Assembly: GCA_910583695.1 (NCBI GenBank)
Contig: CAJTZL010000003.1
Span: 37,871-101,870, forward strand
Source: an uncultured Oscillibacter sp.
GTDB taxonomy: Bacteria; Bacillota; Clostridia; Oscillospirales; Oscillospiraceae
Direction of reading: 5' to 3'
Length of the DNA: 64,000 nt
Positions 9,377 through 17,044 of the stretch are shown piece by piece. The notes beneath the pieces are model-generated. The model did not search any database. It was given only the letters and a program-made list of their open reading frames with translations, and was not told the origin of the DNA. Each line of letters begins with the position of its first letter. Positions within the stretch are counted from its first letter, which is position 1. The position numbers and the translations under genes are program-made.

Positions 9377-10243
9377 GTGTACATCAATTCCGGGTATTTG
9401 AGAGGCTCCAGAATCGACTTCAAGGATTACACCAGACCATTGGTGGTGGGCAGCTGCGGAACATACCGCCTGTCCAGCAAGGAAGCGGTTTTGCCCACCC
9501 ATTGGCCCCGGGGGCGGGTGGACCACCAGCTGCTGTATGTGGCGTCGGGAAAGGCGCACTTCTTCTTTAACGGGAAGGAGGAAACGGTCTGCGCGGGAAA
9601 CATGGTGCTGTACGGCCCCATGGAGGAGCAGAAATACATCTACTACGGCCACGATCATCCGGAGGTATTCTGGGTCCACTTTACGGGATATGACGTGAAG
9701 AATATTTTGAAATACTACCGGCTCTCTTCGAAGCGGTACGTCTATTACACGGGGACCCAGGCGGAGTACCGGTGGATCTTCCAGCGGATGATTTTGGAGC
9801 TGCAACTGTGCAAGCCCCTTTATGAGGAGATGCTGACGTCGCTGCTCAATGATCTAATGCTGCTTATCTGCCGCCAGATGCAGCTGGGACGCCAGCGTGA
9901 CACCATGCAGAGCAAAATTCTGGAGGCCATCGCCTATTTCGGCGAACACTACAACCGGGATGTCAGCGTCCGGGAGTATGCGAAATCCCACCATATCAGC
10001 ACGAATCACTTTATCCGCAGCTTGAAGCAGTACACTGGCATGACACCCAAGCAGTATGTCACCTCTCTGCGGATTGCAAACGCGCAGATGCTGCTGGAGA
10101 GCAGCGGCTACACGATTCAGGAAATCGCGGATTTTGTGGGCTATGGGGACGCCCTCTATTTTGGGCGTGTGTTCAAACGGGAAACCGGCGAAACGCCTTC
10201 CCAATACCGGAAGCAGTGCCAAAAGCAGCGGGAAATTGGTTGA
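9377..10243 (+). CDS. AraC-family transcriptional regulator
   Basis: About 288 residues. The N-terminal half is an AraC-type cupin (WPRGRVDHQLLYVASGKAHFFFNG, then VLYGPMEEQKYIYYGHDHPEVFWVHFTGY), which in this family senses a sugar. The C-terminal ~100 residues hold two helix-turn-helix motifs: VREYAKSHHISTNHFIRSLKQYTGMTPKQYV and IQEIADFVGYGDALYFGRVFKRETGETPSQYR. The GTG at 9377 was preferred because GGGAGGA lies six bases upstream; an ATG far upstream (9137) would overlap lacZ. Divergent from lacZ, so it probably activates lacZ and the permease in response to their substrate. Confidence 0.9.
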   Translation: MYINSGYLRGSRIDFKDYTRPLVVGSCGTYRLSSKEAVLPTHWPRGRVDHQLLYVASGKAHFFFNGKEETVCAGNMVLYGPMEEQKYIYYGHDHPEVFWVHFTGYDVKNILKYYRLSSKRYVYYTGTQAEYRWIFQRMILELQLCKPLYEEMLTSLLNDLMLLICRQMQLGRQRDTMQSKILEAIAYFGEHYNRDVSVREYAKSHHISTNHFIRSLKQYTGMTPKQYVTSLRIANAQMLLESSGYTIQEIADFVGYGDALYFGRVFKRETGETPSQYRKQCQKQREIG

Positions 10244-10399
10244 ACCGCAGGGGAAACGGCGATTCGGCTCCGGCTGGAACCTGCCTGCCGTGCGGCGCAT
10301 GGAGTATCCCGGGCACGGCGTCGGAGAGGATGCCGTGCCCGCCGCTGTGTCCATGTGGTTTCACAATGCAAGCCTCTGTGTGAAAGGCGCTTCTCCGTT
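10244..10399 (+). other. Intergenic region after the AraC gene
   Basis: A GC-rich spacer between the regulator and the exosporium-like gene. It includes a rough inverted repeat of GGCACGGCGTCGGAGAGGAT and ATGCCGTGCC near 10312-10341, which may end the regulator transcript. No gene seen. Confidence 0.35.
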
Positions 10400-11193
10400 A
10401 TGTCTCTGCCTGGTTTTCCCAACGTTGACCCGCCCATCCAGCGGGAAGACGCCGTCAACCAGACCCGCTCCTCCATCGCCATGGAGGAACTTGGCCTGAG
10501 TCACCTGCTCAACATGGAGGAGGAGAAACTGCAATACGTCTTGGGCACGCTGCCGGGCCTTGCCGTGGGAGTCTTCCTGGAGGAGGTGATCCGGGTAAAC
10601 CGGAGCGTGAAGGACACCCTCTCCGGCATTGTGGAGCGGCAGATAATGCGTTCCTCCAAGCTGAGCACGGCGATGAAAGCCCCCGTGCTTCTTCCCGGCC
10701 CGGCAGGGCCCGCCGGAGACATCCCCAATTCCGATGGAGCCGACGGGGCTATGGGACCCATGTCGAACCCGCCCACGGCCGCCGCCTCCTTCGCCGCCTA
10801 CACCCAGGGCGGCCGTGTGGGATTGAACCAATATGAGATGTGGAAAGGCACGGATATCGGCCTTCCGGATGAGCGGGTCCTCTCTCCGGATATCCTCACA
10901 GACTACAGAAGCGCGGCGTTTCTCCTGGCCAAGGGGGCGTCTGTCAGGTCTTCTACCGGGTGAATCTGGCGGTTCCCCGGATGGTGGGAATCCGGCTGGA
11001 CCTCACCGGCGACTTCCACCCGCAGAGCACGGTGGTCCCCACGGTCTCCACAGCCTACTTTGCCCACACCCTCACGACATACCTGCCGGAAAACAGCATC
11101 GTCATCTTGCAGGTCTATTCCCTTACGGGGGACGTCATTCTGGCCGGCGGCACCGCGGGCGCTTCTTTGTCGATTGTCCGGCTGAGCGATTGA
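10400..11193 (+). pseudogene. BclA-like exosporium/collagen-like protein, frameshifted
   Basis: The first frame (from ATG 10400, MSLPGFPNVDPP) matches the N-terminal targeting region common in clostridial exosporium proteins (SSIAMEELGLSHLLNMEEEKLQYVLGTLPG). It then has a very short collagen-like patch (GPAGPAGD) and breaks off at a TGA at 10961-10963. The next frame carries the expected trimerising BclA-like C-terminal domain (PRMVGIRLDLTGDFHPQST... SIVRLSD, ending 11193). One extra G in the G5 run at 10933-10937 would join them as LAKGGVCQVFYRVNLAVP. So this is one gene broken by a single-base shift. It could be decay, sequencing error or slipped-strand variation. If intact it would be a spore-surface protein of about 264 residues. 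Confidence 0.75.
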
Positions 11194-11278
11194 GAGCGGT
11201 TATGTTCCCGGATGGATGCTAGATAGATATGAGGCAGCAGGGACCTCCGCCGGGAGGCTTTATGATATAATATAAGTT

Positions 11279-11343
11279 GCCGCGTAACGAAGGGCAGAAA
11301 CATTTTCCGGGCTCTTGGGAACCTGGAAAACTTCTTTTGCGGC
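11279..11343. other. Possible long RNA hairpin upstream of tRNA-Pro
   Basis: Nested complementary segments: GCCGC (11279-11283) with GCGGC (11339-11343), GAAG (11289-11292) with CTTC (11331-11334), TTTTCC (11303-11308) with GGAAAA (11325-11330). The surrounding 11194-11556 stretch has short open frames on both strands but none with a ribosome site or recognisable protein. A structured non-coding RNA is possible; I cannot assign a family. Confidence 0.3.
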
Positions 11344-11556
11344 GTTTGACGGCCCATAGTGGTCGTGCGACTGCCCCAGCCTTCCGGGCCTGGGCGCTTT
11401 GGTTCCTATATCCCCGCCATGCAGGCGTTGACACATTTTCTCAATGGCGGCATTTTCTTGAGGATGAATCTTGCGATGCATTTTATTTTACCGGAGTGCG
11501 AAAAAGCATTAGTATTTGCCAGTGAAATTTTTTCAAAAGAAATTTTAAAATAGGGC

Positions 11557-11585
11557 TTGCATTTTCTGGAGAAGTATGCTAATCT
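11557..11585 (+). promoter_or_regulatory. Promoter of tRNA-Pro
   Basis: TTGCAT at 11557-11562, a 17-bp spacer and TAATCT at 11580-11585, 27 bp upstream of the mature tRNA 5' end: a reasonable sigma-A type promoter. Confidence 0.6.
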
Positions 11586-11612
11586 ATACAAGCTGACATG
11601 AGTGAACAATAT

Positions 11613-11688
<76 letters not shown>

Positions 11689-11689
11689 G

Positions 11690-11731
11690 AAAAATTCCTT
11701 AGAGCCGCAAGGCTTTGAGGAATTTTTCTTT
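11690..11731 (+). terminator. Terminator after tRNA-Pro
   Basis: AAAAATTCCT-AGAGCC, a GCAA tetraloop, GGCTTTGAGGAATTTTT, then TTTT. It begins two bases after the CCA end of the tRNA. Confidence 0.88.
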
Positions 11732-11960
11732 TCCATTTGCTGGGTAATTTCAACCCGGGCATTTACCATAATTTATGCCGTTTTCGGCCCTTTTTCGGTA
11801 TCGTTGTTGCAAAACTGTTGCAAATTTTCAAAAGGGGCCTATCCGTTGTGCCGCAGTTGATACATGGCTTTTAGGGTTCCGAAGGCCAATTTCGCCCCGA
11901 CGGAGCCGCCTGGCGGGAAGATTTTCGGAGTATGCCGCAGCCTTGCGGTGTACTCTATTT
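11732..11960. other. Attachment-site flank downstream of the integrase gene
   Basis: No gene. It contains a short direct repeat (TTGTTGCAAAACTGTTGCAAATT, 11801-11824 area) that could be an integrase arm-binding site; this is a guess from position. Confidence 0.3.
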
Positions 11961-13037
11961 TTATGCGCTGCTCCGCAGGGCCTCCCGGACCTTCTCAGCA
12001 GTCTTTGCCTCTCTGGAGCGACGGTCATAATGGGTGTACACCTTCAACGTCATATCTATGGTGCTATGTCCGGCGAGATACTGAATCTCCTTAATATCCA
12101 GGCCAGCCTCAAACAGCCGGGTGATGTAGGTATGACGGAGAATATGTGCGGTGACGTGCCTGTCCGGCAGCTCTCGCTCAATCAGCTTCCACATGCTCCG
12201 GTAGGAGGATTTCGTCAGCGGCTTATGGTCCTCCATGGCAATCACATACTGAGAATGTGAGGTTTTCTTCCGCTCAGAGAGCCATGCCTCCAATTCCTCG
12301 GAAAGCGGGATGTTCCGCTTGGCAGCTTTCGTCTTCATCTCTCCGGAAACCTTGGTTTCGCCCTCTTTGACTACCGCGTTATGCTGGACGTGGATGACTT
12401 TCGCCTTGAAGTCAATATCCTTCCACTGGAGTCCCAGGATTTCACCCCGCCGCATTCCGGTGTGCAGAGCCGTCAGCAGGAACGTTCGAGCTCGGGTGTT
12501 CTGGACCCTGGACAAAAGAGCTTGGCACTCGCCGGCCGTCAGCGTTTCCTTCTCTTGCGTGGCCTTGCCTGTGGGCTTCAGCATTGTACTCACAGGAGAC
12601 TTTGCAACAAGGCCGTTTTCCATCGCCACATTAAAAATACTCCGCAGATTCATCAAGACCTTCGCCTGGAGAGAATTGCTTTTACCCGAAAGTCCCGCCA
12701 TGATGGACTGAATCTGCATAGGGTTAATTTCCCGAAGAAGGCAGCCGCCGATATAAGGAAGGATGTGCTGATTCAAGACGTATTTGATGGAGTTCAGGCT
12801 ATTCTCACGGAGGTATGGCTTTTTGTAAAGATCGTACCACAACTGGGAGAAGTGGGCGAAGGTTTCCTCGCTGCATATGTCCACGCCAGACTTGACGAGA
12901 ATCTGGGCCTTCAGAACTTTTTCATCCAGTTCTTCCTGGGTTTTTGCTCGGAAGTATTTGCGGGTTCCGTCGGGAAGCTGGACTGCTTTGGTAAGGTACT
13001 TATAGGTTTTCCTTGCTTTTTGAGCTTTCTTTGCCAT
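11961..13037 (-). CDS. int: Tyrosine site-specific integrase
   Basis: About 358 residues. The N-terminal AP2-like arm-binding region has RKYFRAKTQEELDEKV; the core-binding SAM-like domain has FAHFSQLWYDLYKKPYLRENS. The catalytic domain shows the Arg in LHTGMRRGEILGLQW, HILRH with the second Arg, AGHS and the Tyr in YTHYDRRS. Such enzymes integrate and excise elements at tRNA genes. The ATG at 13037 was chosen for AAAGGAGAATGCCGT upstream. It reads toward the tRNA, the usual arrangement for Tn916-like and tRNA-targeting elements. Confidence 0.94.
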   Translation of the reverse strand: MAKKAQKARKTYKYLTKAVQLPDGTRKYFRAKTQEELDEKVLKAQILVKSGVDICSEETFAHFSQLWYDLYKKPYLRENSLNSIKYVLNQHILPYIGGCLLREINPMQIQSIMAGLSGKSNSLQAKVLMNLRSIFNVAMENGLVAKSPVSTMLKPTGKATQEKETLTAGECQALLSRVQNTRARTFLLTALHTGMRRGEILGLQWKDIDFKAKVIHVQHNAVVKEGETKVSGEMKTKAAKRNIPLSEELEAWLSERKKTSHSQYVIAMEDHKPLTKSSYRSMWKLIERELPDRHVTAHILRHTYITRLFEAGLDIKEIQYLAGHSTIDMTLKVYTHYDRRSREAKTAEKVREALRSSA

Positions 13038-13147
13038 ACGGCATTCTCCTTTCAATAATGCCTTGCAGTACAGTGCTCTTATTATACCGCAATAACAAGG
13101 GCTCTACAAGGTATTATTTTATTTCCCTTTGCCGATAAAATGCGCCC

Positions 13148-13381
13148 TCACCTGATCTGCCACTTTCGGGATGCAGGTCTCGAAACCTCCTTCGGAGGCG
13201 CAGAACCCTCCAGGTAGGCTTCCAGGGCCTCAATGGTAACGAGGTACTTCCTGCCCACACGGGCGCTGGGAACGGCTCCTGTGCGTAACAGCGTGCGGAT
13301 AGCCGTTTCGGTCAAGCAGGTATGCGGGTCGCTTTCCTGAAAATAAGCCGCCGCTTCTCGGATGGTTCTGGTGTGTACCAT
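13148..13381 (-). CDS. xis: Excisionase / MerR-like small DNA-binding protein
   Basis: A 77-residue protein with a winged helix-turn-helix of the excisionase type: TIREAAAYFQESDPHTCLTETAIRTLLRTGAVPSARVGRKYLVTIEALEAYLEG. It should bend attachment-site DNA and direct the adjacent integrase toward excision. An AGAGGAG ribosome site precedes the ATG. It lies 110 bp upstream of int on the same strand. Confidence 0.85.
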   Translation of the reverse strand: MVHTRTIREAAAYFQESDPHTCLTETAIRTLLRTGAVPSARVGRKYLVTIEALEAYLEGSAPPKEVSRPASRKWQIR

Positions 13382-13421
13382 AAGATCGCTCCTCTTTCAA
13401 AAGAAAATCTTTAAGACAAAA

Positions 13422-13467
13422 GATACTCCCCGGACCCCAAACGGCCCAGGGAGTATCCTTTTTTTGG
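13422..13467. terminator. Terminator between the sigma-like gene and xis
   Basis: GATACTCCC and GGGAGTATC arms around a GC-rich loop, with a T7 run on the plus side and TTTTG on the minus side. It should separate the sigma-like transcript from xis-int. Confidence 0.8.
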
Positions 13468-13565
13468 TAGTTTAATCATACCACAGGGATCAAGGGAATT
13501 ACAAGACCCTAGAAGGAGGAATTTATAGGGAATTAGCAGGGAACTATACGGTACTTCAAAGGGAA

Positions 13566-14051
13566 TTAGTGACTGTTGACCGCACACTCATACATTTTGA
13601 CGAGCGTGGCCAGGGCTTCCTTCTTCAAATTCCGAATCGTCTTAGCGGAACGCCCCAAAACCTTTTCTACATCTTTTTGCTTCATACATTTGATATACAG
13701 CAAATGAAGCACTTCAGCCTGTTTCGGGTACAGGAGAGAAATGTAGTAGTTCAGCCGGTCCTGCTCTTGTTCCAGTTTCAGCAGCTCAACGGCAATTTCA
13801 TCTGTTATGCCGCTGTTCATCTTCTGGGTCTTTTCCTGGTAGTTAAGAGCAATATACATCGTCTTATTAGAGATATGGCTGCCAGATCGCCCGAGTCCGT
13901 TATTATGGGCGAGAGCCATAGCATAGATCTGTGCATTTTCCGAACTAGACGCTGGATGTTCCAGTTCATAGCGCAGAACGTTGATTTTCTGTTCACGATC
14001 AGTATAGGTTTTTAGTAGTTCTTCAACATAGGCTTTCATGTCGACATTCAT
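13566..14051 (-). CDS. Sigma-70-like / phage-type regulatory protein
   Basis: About 161 residues. The C-terminal third resembles sigma region 4 (LYPKQAEVLHLLYIKCMKQKDVEKVLGRSAKTIRNLKKEALATL), with the HTH spaced as in ArpU-like late regulators of phages and elements. The N-terminal part is helical and lacks a clear region 2. It probably controls element genes such as xis or transfer genes. ATG at 14051 follows GAAAGGATTTTAAGC; an upstream TTG in frame has no suitable ribosome site. Confidence 0.65.
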   Translation of the reverse strand: MNVDMKAYVEELLKTYTDREQKINVLRYELEHPASSSENAQIYAMALAHNNGLGRSGSHISNKTMYIALNYQEKTQKMNSGITDEIAVELLKLEQEQDRLNYYISLLYPKQAEVLHLLYIKCMKQKDVEKVLGRSAKTIRNLKKEALATLVKMYECAVNSH

Positions 14052-14351
14052 GCTTAAAATCCTTTCCAATAATAGCGGATATATCTGGAGCTGTTAATTC
14101 AGCCAACTTTTTCTCCTTCTTAGCAAGTGTCAGAAATTCTATTATGGCTTTCTATAAAGCACAATTTTTCCAGCATGATTGAAAATAGTCGCTTTTTGTC
14201 GAATTGAAACAAACAACCGCCCCAAACAAAGGGCGGTCGTTTATTTCGCGAGAAACATAAAGATAAGTTATCTGAAATCAATAAAAAATTTTTCATGGCA
14301 ATTGTCCTTTCTTTCGAGGTGAGAACAGTCTACCACCAAATTCTGACAATA
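14052..14351. other. Intergenic AT-rich region with a terminator-like hairpin
   Basis: 300 bp without a gene. At 14214-14239 ACCGCCC and GGGCGGT arms flank CAAACAAA, with T-rich tracts on both sides; it may end the response-regulator transcript from the right. Confidence 0.6.
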
Positions 14352-15092
14352 TTATAACTGTTTTCTGACATTATCCTCACACTTATCGCAAGTTTCGACA
14401 TATGGTCTAAACCGATATCCAAAACCGCGAACAGTTTGAATATAGGATGGATTCTTTGGTTGCGGTTCAATTTGTTTCCGCAGTAGATAAATGGGATGAT
14501 AAATGCCGTAGTCATAGCCGTTAGACATTCCCCAAACGTGATTGCATATCTGCTTTGTACTCAACACGATATTAGGATTACGCATGAAGTATAGCAACAG
14601 GGAAAATTCTCGTGGCCGTAGATTCACAGATTGACCTTGAACTTTCACTTTGCAACGAGCTGGATCTATGAAAAAATCTCCTATTTGGAAAGCTGAGACC
14701 TCTGCTCCACTTGGATTGCTATAATGATTGTACTCTGTATAGCGTCGTAGTTGAGCATAGGCTAAATCTGCAATTATAGTGTGATACTTACTTGAAACAC
14801 AAATATCCGCGCCCAACTGCACCAATAAATGCGTGTCTTGTTCCGGCGTGTCGGACAACACAATTATCGGTGCAAAACTGATTCTCCGGATTCCAGATAG
14901 CCAGTCACTCGAGTGTACACTCCGTAGGTACTCTATGTCTACAATCAAAAGGTGAAACACATTTTGCTCCAACAAGTAGGATGCATCTCTCGTTGTTGAT
15001 GCTGGTATAAGATGTAAATACACTGAAAGCAAAGACTGGATTATAGAGAATAATTCATCGGCCAGCCCAATTGTTAATGCCTGGTATTTCAT
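14352..15092 (-). CDS. Winged-helix response-regulator-like transcription factor (OmpR/PhoB type)
   Basis: A 246-residue protein. The C-terminal ~100 residues are an OmpR-type winged helix: FFIDPARCKVKVQGQSVNLRPREFSLLLYFMRNPNIVLSTKQICNHVWG, ending YIQTVRGFGYRF. The N-terminal half has receiver-like order (HLLIVDIEYLR, then PIIVLSDTPEQD, LVQLGADICVSSKY), but the usual acidic pair near the start is missing (GLADE is not preceded by DD). Phosphorylation is therefore doubtful. No histidine kinase is adjacent. It could be a stand-alone regulator of the element. Its DNA is more AT-rich than the flanks. Confidence 0.82.
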   Translation of the reverse strand: MKYQALTIGLADELFSIIQSLLSVYLHLIPASTTRDASYLLEQNVFHLLIVDIEYLRSVHSSDWLSGIRRISFAPIIVLSDTPEQDTHLLVQLGADICVSSKYHTIIADLAYAQLRRYTEYNHYSNPSGAEVSAFQIGDFFIDPARCKVKVQGQSVNLRPREFSLLLYFMRNPNIVLSTKQICNHVWGMSNGYDYGIYHPIYLLRKQIEPQPKNPSYIQTVRGFGYRFRPYVETCDKCEDNVRKQL

Positions 15093-15874
15093 TTGGATAT
15101 TCCTGCCTCCCTATAATACATCTCGCGGTGGGCTTTTATTAAGGCTAGCTCTCTAAGATGGTTAATCTATAAAATTTTGATAAAAGATTATTCTTGTGTG
15201 CATCTATAATTAGAGCTTATCCCCCTCACGGATAAATGCCGCTTACCAAAACGATAAACCAAGGCCACGGTAGGGCAAAAACCGTCCCTCCGTGGCCGAA
15301 TGTACATAAAAAGCGAAACGGGTTGACACAGTATAGCAAGAACAACGCAAGAAAACAATGGCAATAATTTACTTTTGAGAAACATTTGGAGTAAAAATAT
15401 GGACTTTTATTATCCAAAACTCGCAATAATTGATCTAAAAAGCACAATATTCTATTCATTCATATATGTCTCTGTTAAGCAGTTTCTATTGCCAATACTT
15501 TCAAAAGTATCGAATATAAAGCATATAAATGTAAGATTTCCTCCAAGTGATTATTCATAAATCGAAAGCCATGCCTACCAAATTTAAATAAGTAGCAGGT
15601 CCTCACCCGTGAGCTGGGTCAGGATGTTGTGGACACATGGGCTGGTATGAAGCGGCGGGTGCTGGCGAACCCGCTGACCGCACCTATATCACCGTGGAGC
15701 CAGGCGCTAGACCGCCGGGATTCGGCAAAACTACATCACCACCCTTGTACTGGCGGGGACCCATGTTTTGAGCTGTCGACAACGTGGGTATTTTTTAGGA
15801 AAGGCAAGTGCCAAGGCAAGAAAAAAGATGCCTTGCGGCATCATTCCATATCAGTAATTCCCTAGCAAAGTCAT
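15093..15874. other. Long AT-rich gap without a convincing gene
   Basis: Almost 800 bp between the response-regulator-like gene and the XRE gene. Short frames exist (for example 15375-15560 and 15629-15865 on the plus strand), but none has a ribosome site. From ~15600 the composition jumps to GC-rich, and in one frame there is a peptide such as RTYITVEPGARPPGFGK, which suggests a leftover gene fragment. Confidence 0.4.
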
Positions 15875-15908
15875 AAAGCGAAACCCTGAATATCAGGGTT
15901 TCGCTTTT
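15875..15908. terminator. Bidirectional terminator below the XRE gene
   Basis: AAAGCGAAACCCTGA and TCAGGGTTTCGCTTT arms around a 4-nt loop; ends two bases before the XRE stop. Confidence 0.88.
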
Positions 15909-15910
15909 CT

Positions 15911-16240
15911 TCATTTTGTACATTCAATGGCCGCATCAAGTATTTTCATAATATGCTGCCGTTTTTCCGCTGGAACTGATAATAGCTTTCGTGCAATAAA
16001 ATCACATTCGCTTCCCACGCCCCCAAATAAAAGCGCATCAGCAGACGTATTCAATGCAGTTGAGAAGGCTCTGATCGACTCAGAAGAAAGTCCAGATCGT
16101 CCACGCTCTACCTCTTGAATGAAGTTTGCACTGTACCCAACACGTAATGCAAGTTCATCCCTGGTCAACTTCAAGTCCTGACGCAACTGCTTAATGCGTG
16201 CTCCGACTTCGATATTGACGTTTTTAAGACTCCTCGGCAT
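15911..16240 (-). CDS. XRE-family helix-turn-helix repressor
   Basis: 109 residues. The N-terminal Cro/C1-type HTH is clear: VGARIKQLRQDLKLTRDELALRVGYSANFIQEVERGRSGLSSESIRAFSTALNTSADALLFGG. A short C-terminal tail (AEKRQHIMKILDAAIEC) may dimerise. It is divergent from the small-protein/AbrB pair across a 125-bp control region and so probably represses both itself and them, the usual layout of a maintenance switch in integrated elements. Confidence 0.88.
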   Translation of the reverse strand: MPRSLKNVNIEVGARIKQLRQDLKLTRDELALRVGYSANFIQEVERGRSGLSSESIRAFSTALNTSADALLFGGVGSECDFIARKLLSVPAEKRQHIMKILDAAIECTK

Positions 16241-16263
16241 AGCATTACACCACCTTAATTAGT

Positions 16264-16312
16264 AGTGTAACCCATAGTTAATGGTTGCAAAATTTGTACA
16301 AGCTGGTATTAT
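16264..16312. promoter_or_regulatory. Divergent promoters sharing a palindromic -35 box
   Basis: On the plus strand TTGCAA (16285-16290), a 16-bp spacer and TATTAT (16307-16312). On the minus strand the same palindromic TTGCAA serves with TACACT (16264-16269), spacer 15. A repressor bound here would silence both directions together. Confidence 0.55.
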
Positions 16313-16365
16313 ATAAGTAGCAATACACCGCGTCTGGGCATACCAGCCAAAAAGGAAGTTATTAG

Positions 16366-16560
16366 TTGCACAAAACTCACAAGATCATACGCAATAAAAC
16401 AGTTTGCATATTGACTAACGAATTTCTTGCTCCAAATCACGAAATAAGCTTGAGCAAAAAAAATCCTCAATCGTTAGCTCTTATAAATAATATTGGGTTG
16501 ATAGCAAATGAGGATTGCATTAAAGATCTGTACACTAAATTGGGGCGAAAGGGTGCATAA
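16366..16560 (+). CDS. Small protein upstream of the AbrB-like regulator
   Basis: 64 residues from a TTG start with AAAGGAAG about seven bases upstream. No family recognised. It is hydrophilic, with a helical C-terminal half (SLALINNIGLIANEDCIKDLYTKLGRKG). It ends two bases before the AbrB-like gene and shares its promoter, so it is probably a real small gene or a translated leader. No inference on function. Confidence 0.55.
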   Translation: MHKTHKIIRNKTVCILTNEFLAPNHEISLSKKNPQSLALINNIGLIANEDCIKDLYTKLGRKGA

Positions 16561-16562
16561 AA

Positions 16563-16814
16563 ATGAAATCCATAGGAATTGTCCGAAAAATTGACGGCTT
16601 AGGCAGAATTGTAATTCCAAAAGAAACTAGAAAAATGTTGGGTATTTTTATTCATGACCCAATAGAAATACTAATAGAAGGCGATAAAATATTGCTCCGC
16701 AAACATGTTGAAATCTGCTCTATGTGCGGAAAGGACAAAACATTGCAATCAATTGGAAACTTAAAATTGTGTCGAGCTTGTATCCAGAAAATTATTGAAC
16801 ATGATAAACAATAA
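16563..16814 (+). CDS. AbrB/SpoVT-type transcriptional regulator with zinc-ribbon-like tail
   Basis: 83 residues. The N-terminal swapped-hairpin DNA-binding domain is typical: IGIVRKIDGLGRIVIPKETRKMLGI...DPIEILIEGDKILLRK. The C-terminal 30 residues have two CxxC pairs (ICSMCGKD and KLCRACIQK) that could bind zinc. AbrB-type proteins are transition-state or lysogeny-like regulators. It follows the small gene at 16366 in the same operon, opposite the XRE gene. Confidence 0.88.
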   Translation: MKSIGIVRKIDGLGRIVIPKETRKMLGIFIHDPIEILIEGDKILLRKHVEICSMCGKDKTLQSIGNLKLCRACIQKIIEHDKQ

Positions 16815-16902
16815 AATCAACAATCGTTACAAATATTTGATATCTATTTGAGGAATGATTCCAAAAACCACCTAAAGTCTCTCTTTTTCAGGGCAGGCAT
16901 TT

Positions 16903-16941
16903 GTCAGAGCAGCTGATCCTTGGTAGATCAGCTGCTCTGAC
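16903..16941. repeat. Perfect 16-bp inverted repeat hairpin
   Basis: Arms 16903-16918 and 16926-16941 are exact complements (GTCAGAGCAGCTGATC) around a 7-nt loop. There is no T-run on either side, so this is not a textbook intrinsic terminator. It sits between convergent genes (AbrB and the secreted protein). Confidence 0.85.
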
Positions 16942-16996
16942 TTGCGGCGCATCAATTAGCAGCATTGTCGTGCAACAGCATGTATATTTGTGCTGA

Positions 16997-17044
16997 CGCT
17001 CCCGTCACCGCTCCCGTCACCGCTCCCGTCACCGTTCCCGTTAC
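16997..17044. repeat. Four tandem 12-bp repeats at the end of a secreted-protein gene
   Basis: Units CGCTCCCGTCAC x3 plus a variant CGTTCCCGTTAC. The stop codon of the gene at 17041 falls in the last unit. In another frame the repeat would encode a Gly-Asp/Ser/Asn tail. Confidence 0.9.

Noticed and set aside
11260..11525. Short frames on both strands upstream of the tRNA
   Set aside because: No ribosome site, no family; the region looks more like structured non-coding DNA.
15375..15865. Two short plus-strand frames in the AT-rich gap
   Set aside because: No ribosome sites and no recognisable domains; kept only as a possible gene remnant.
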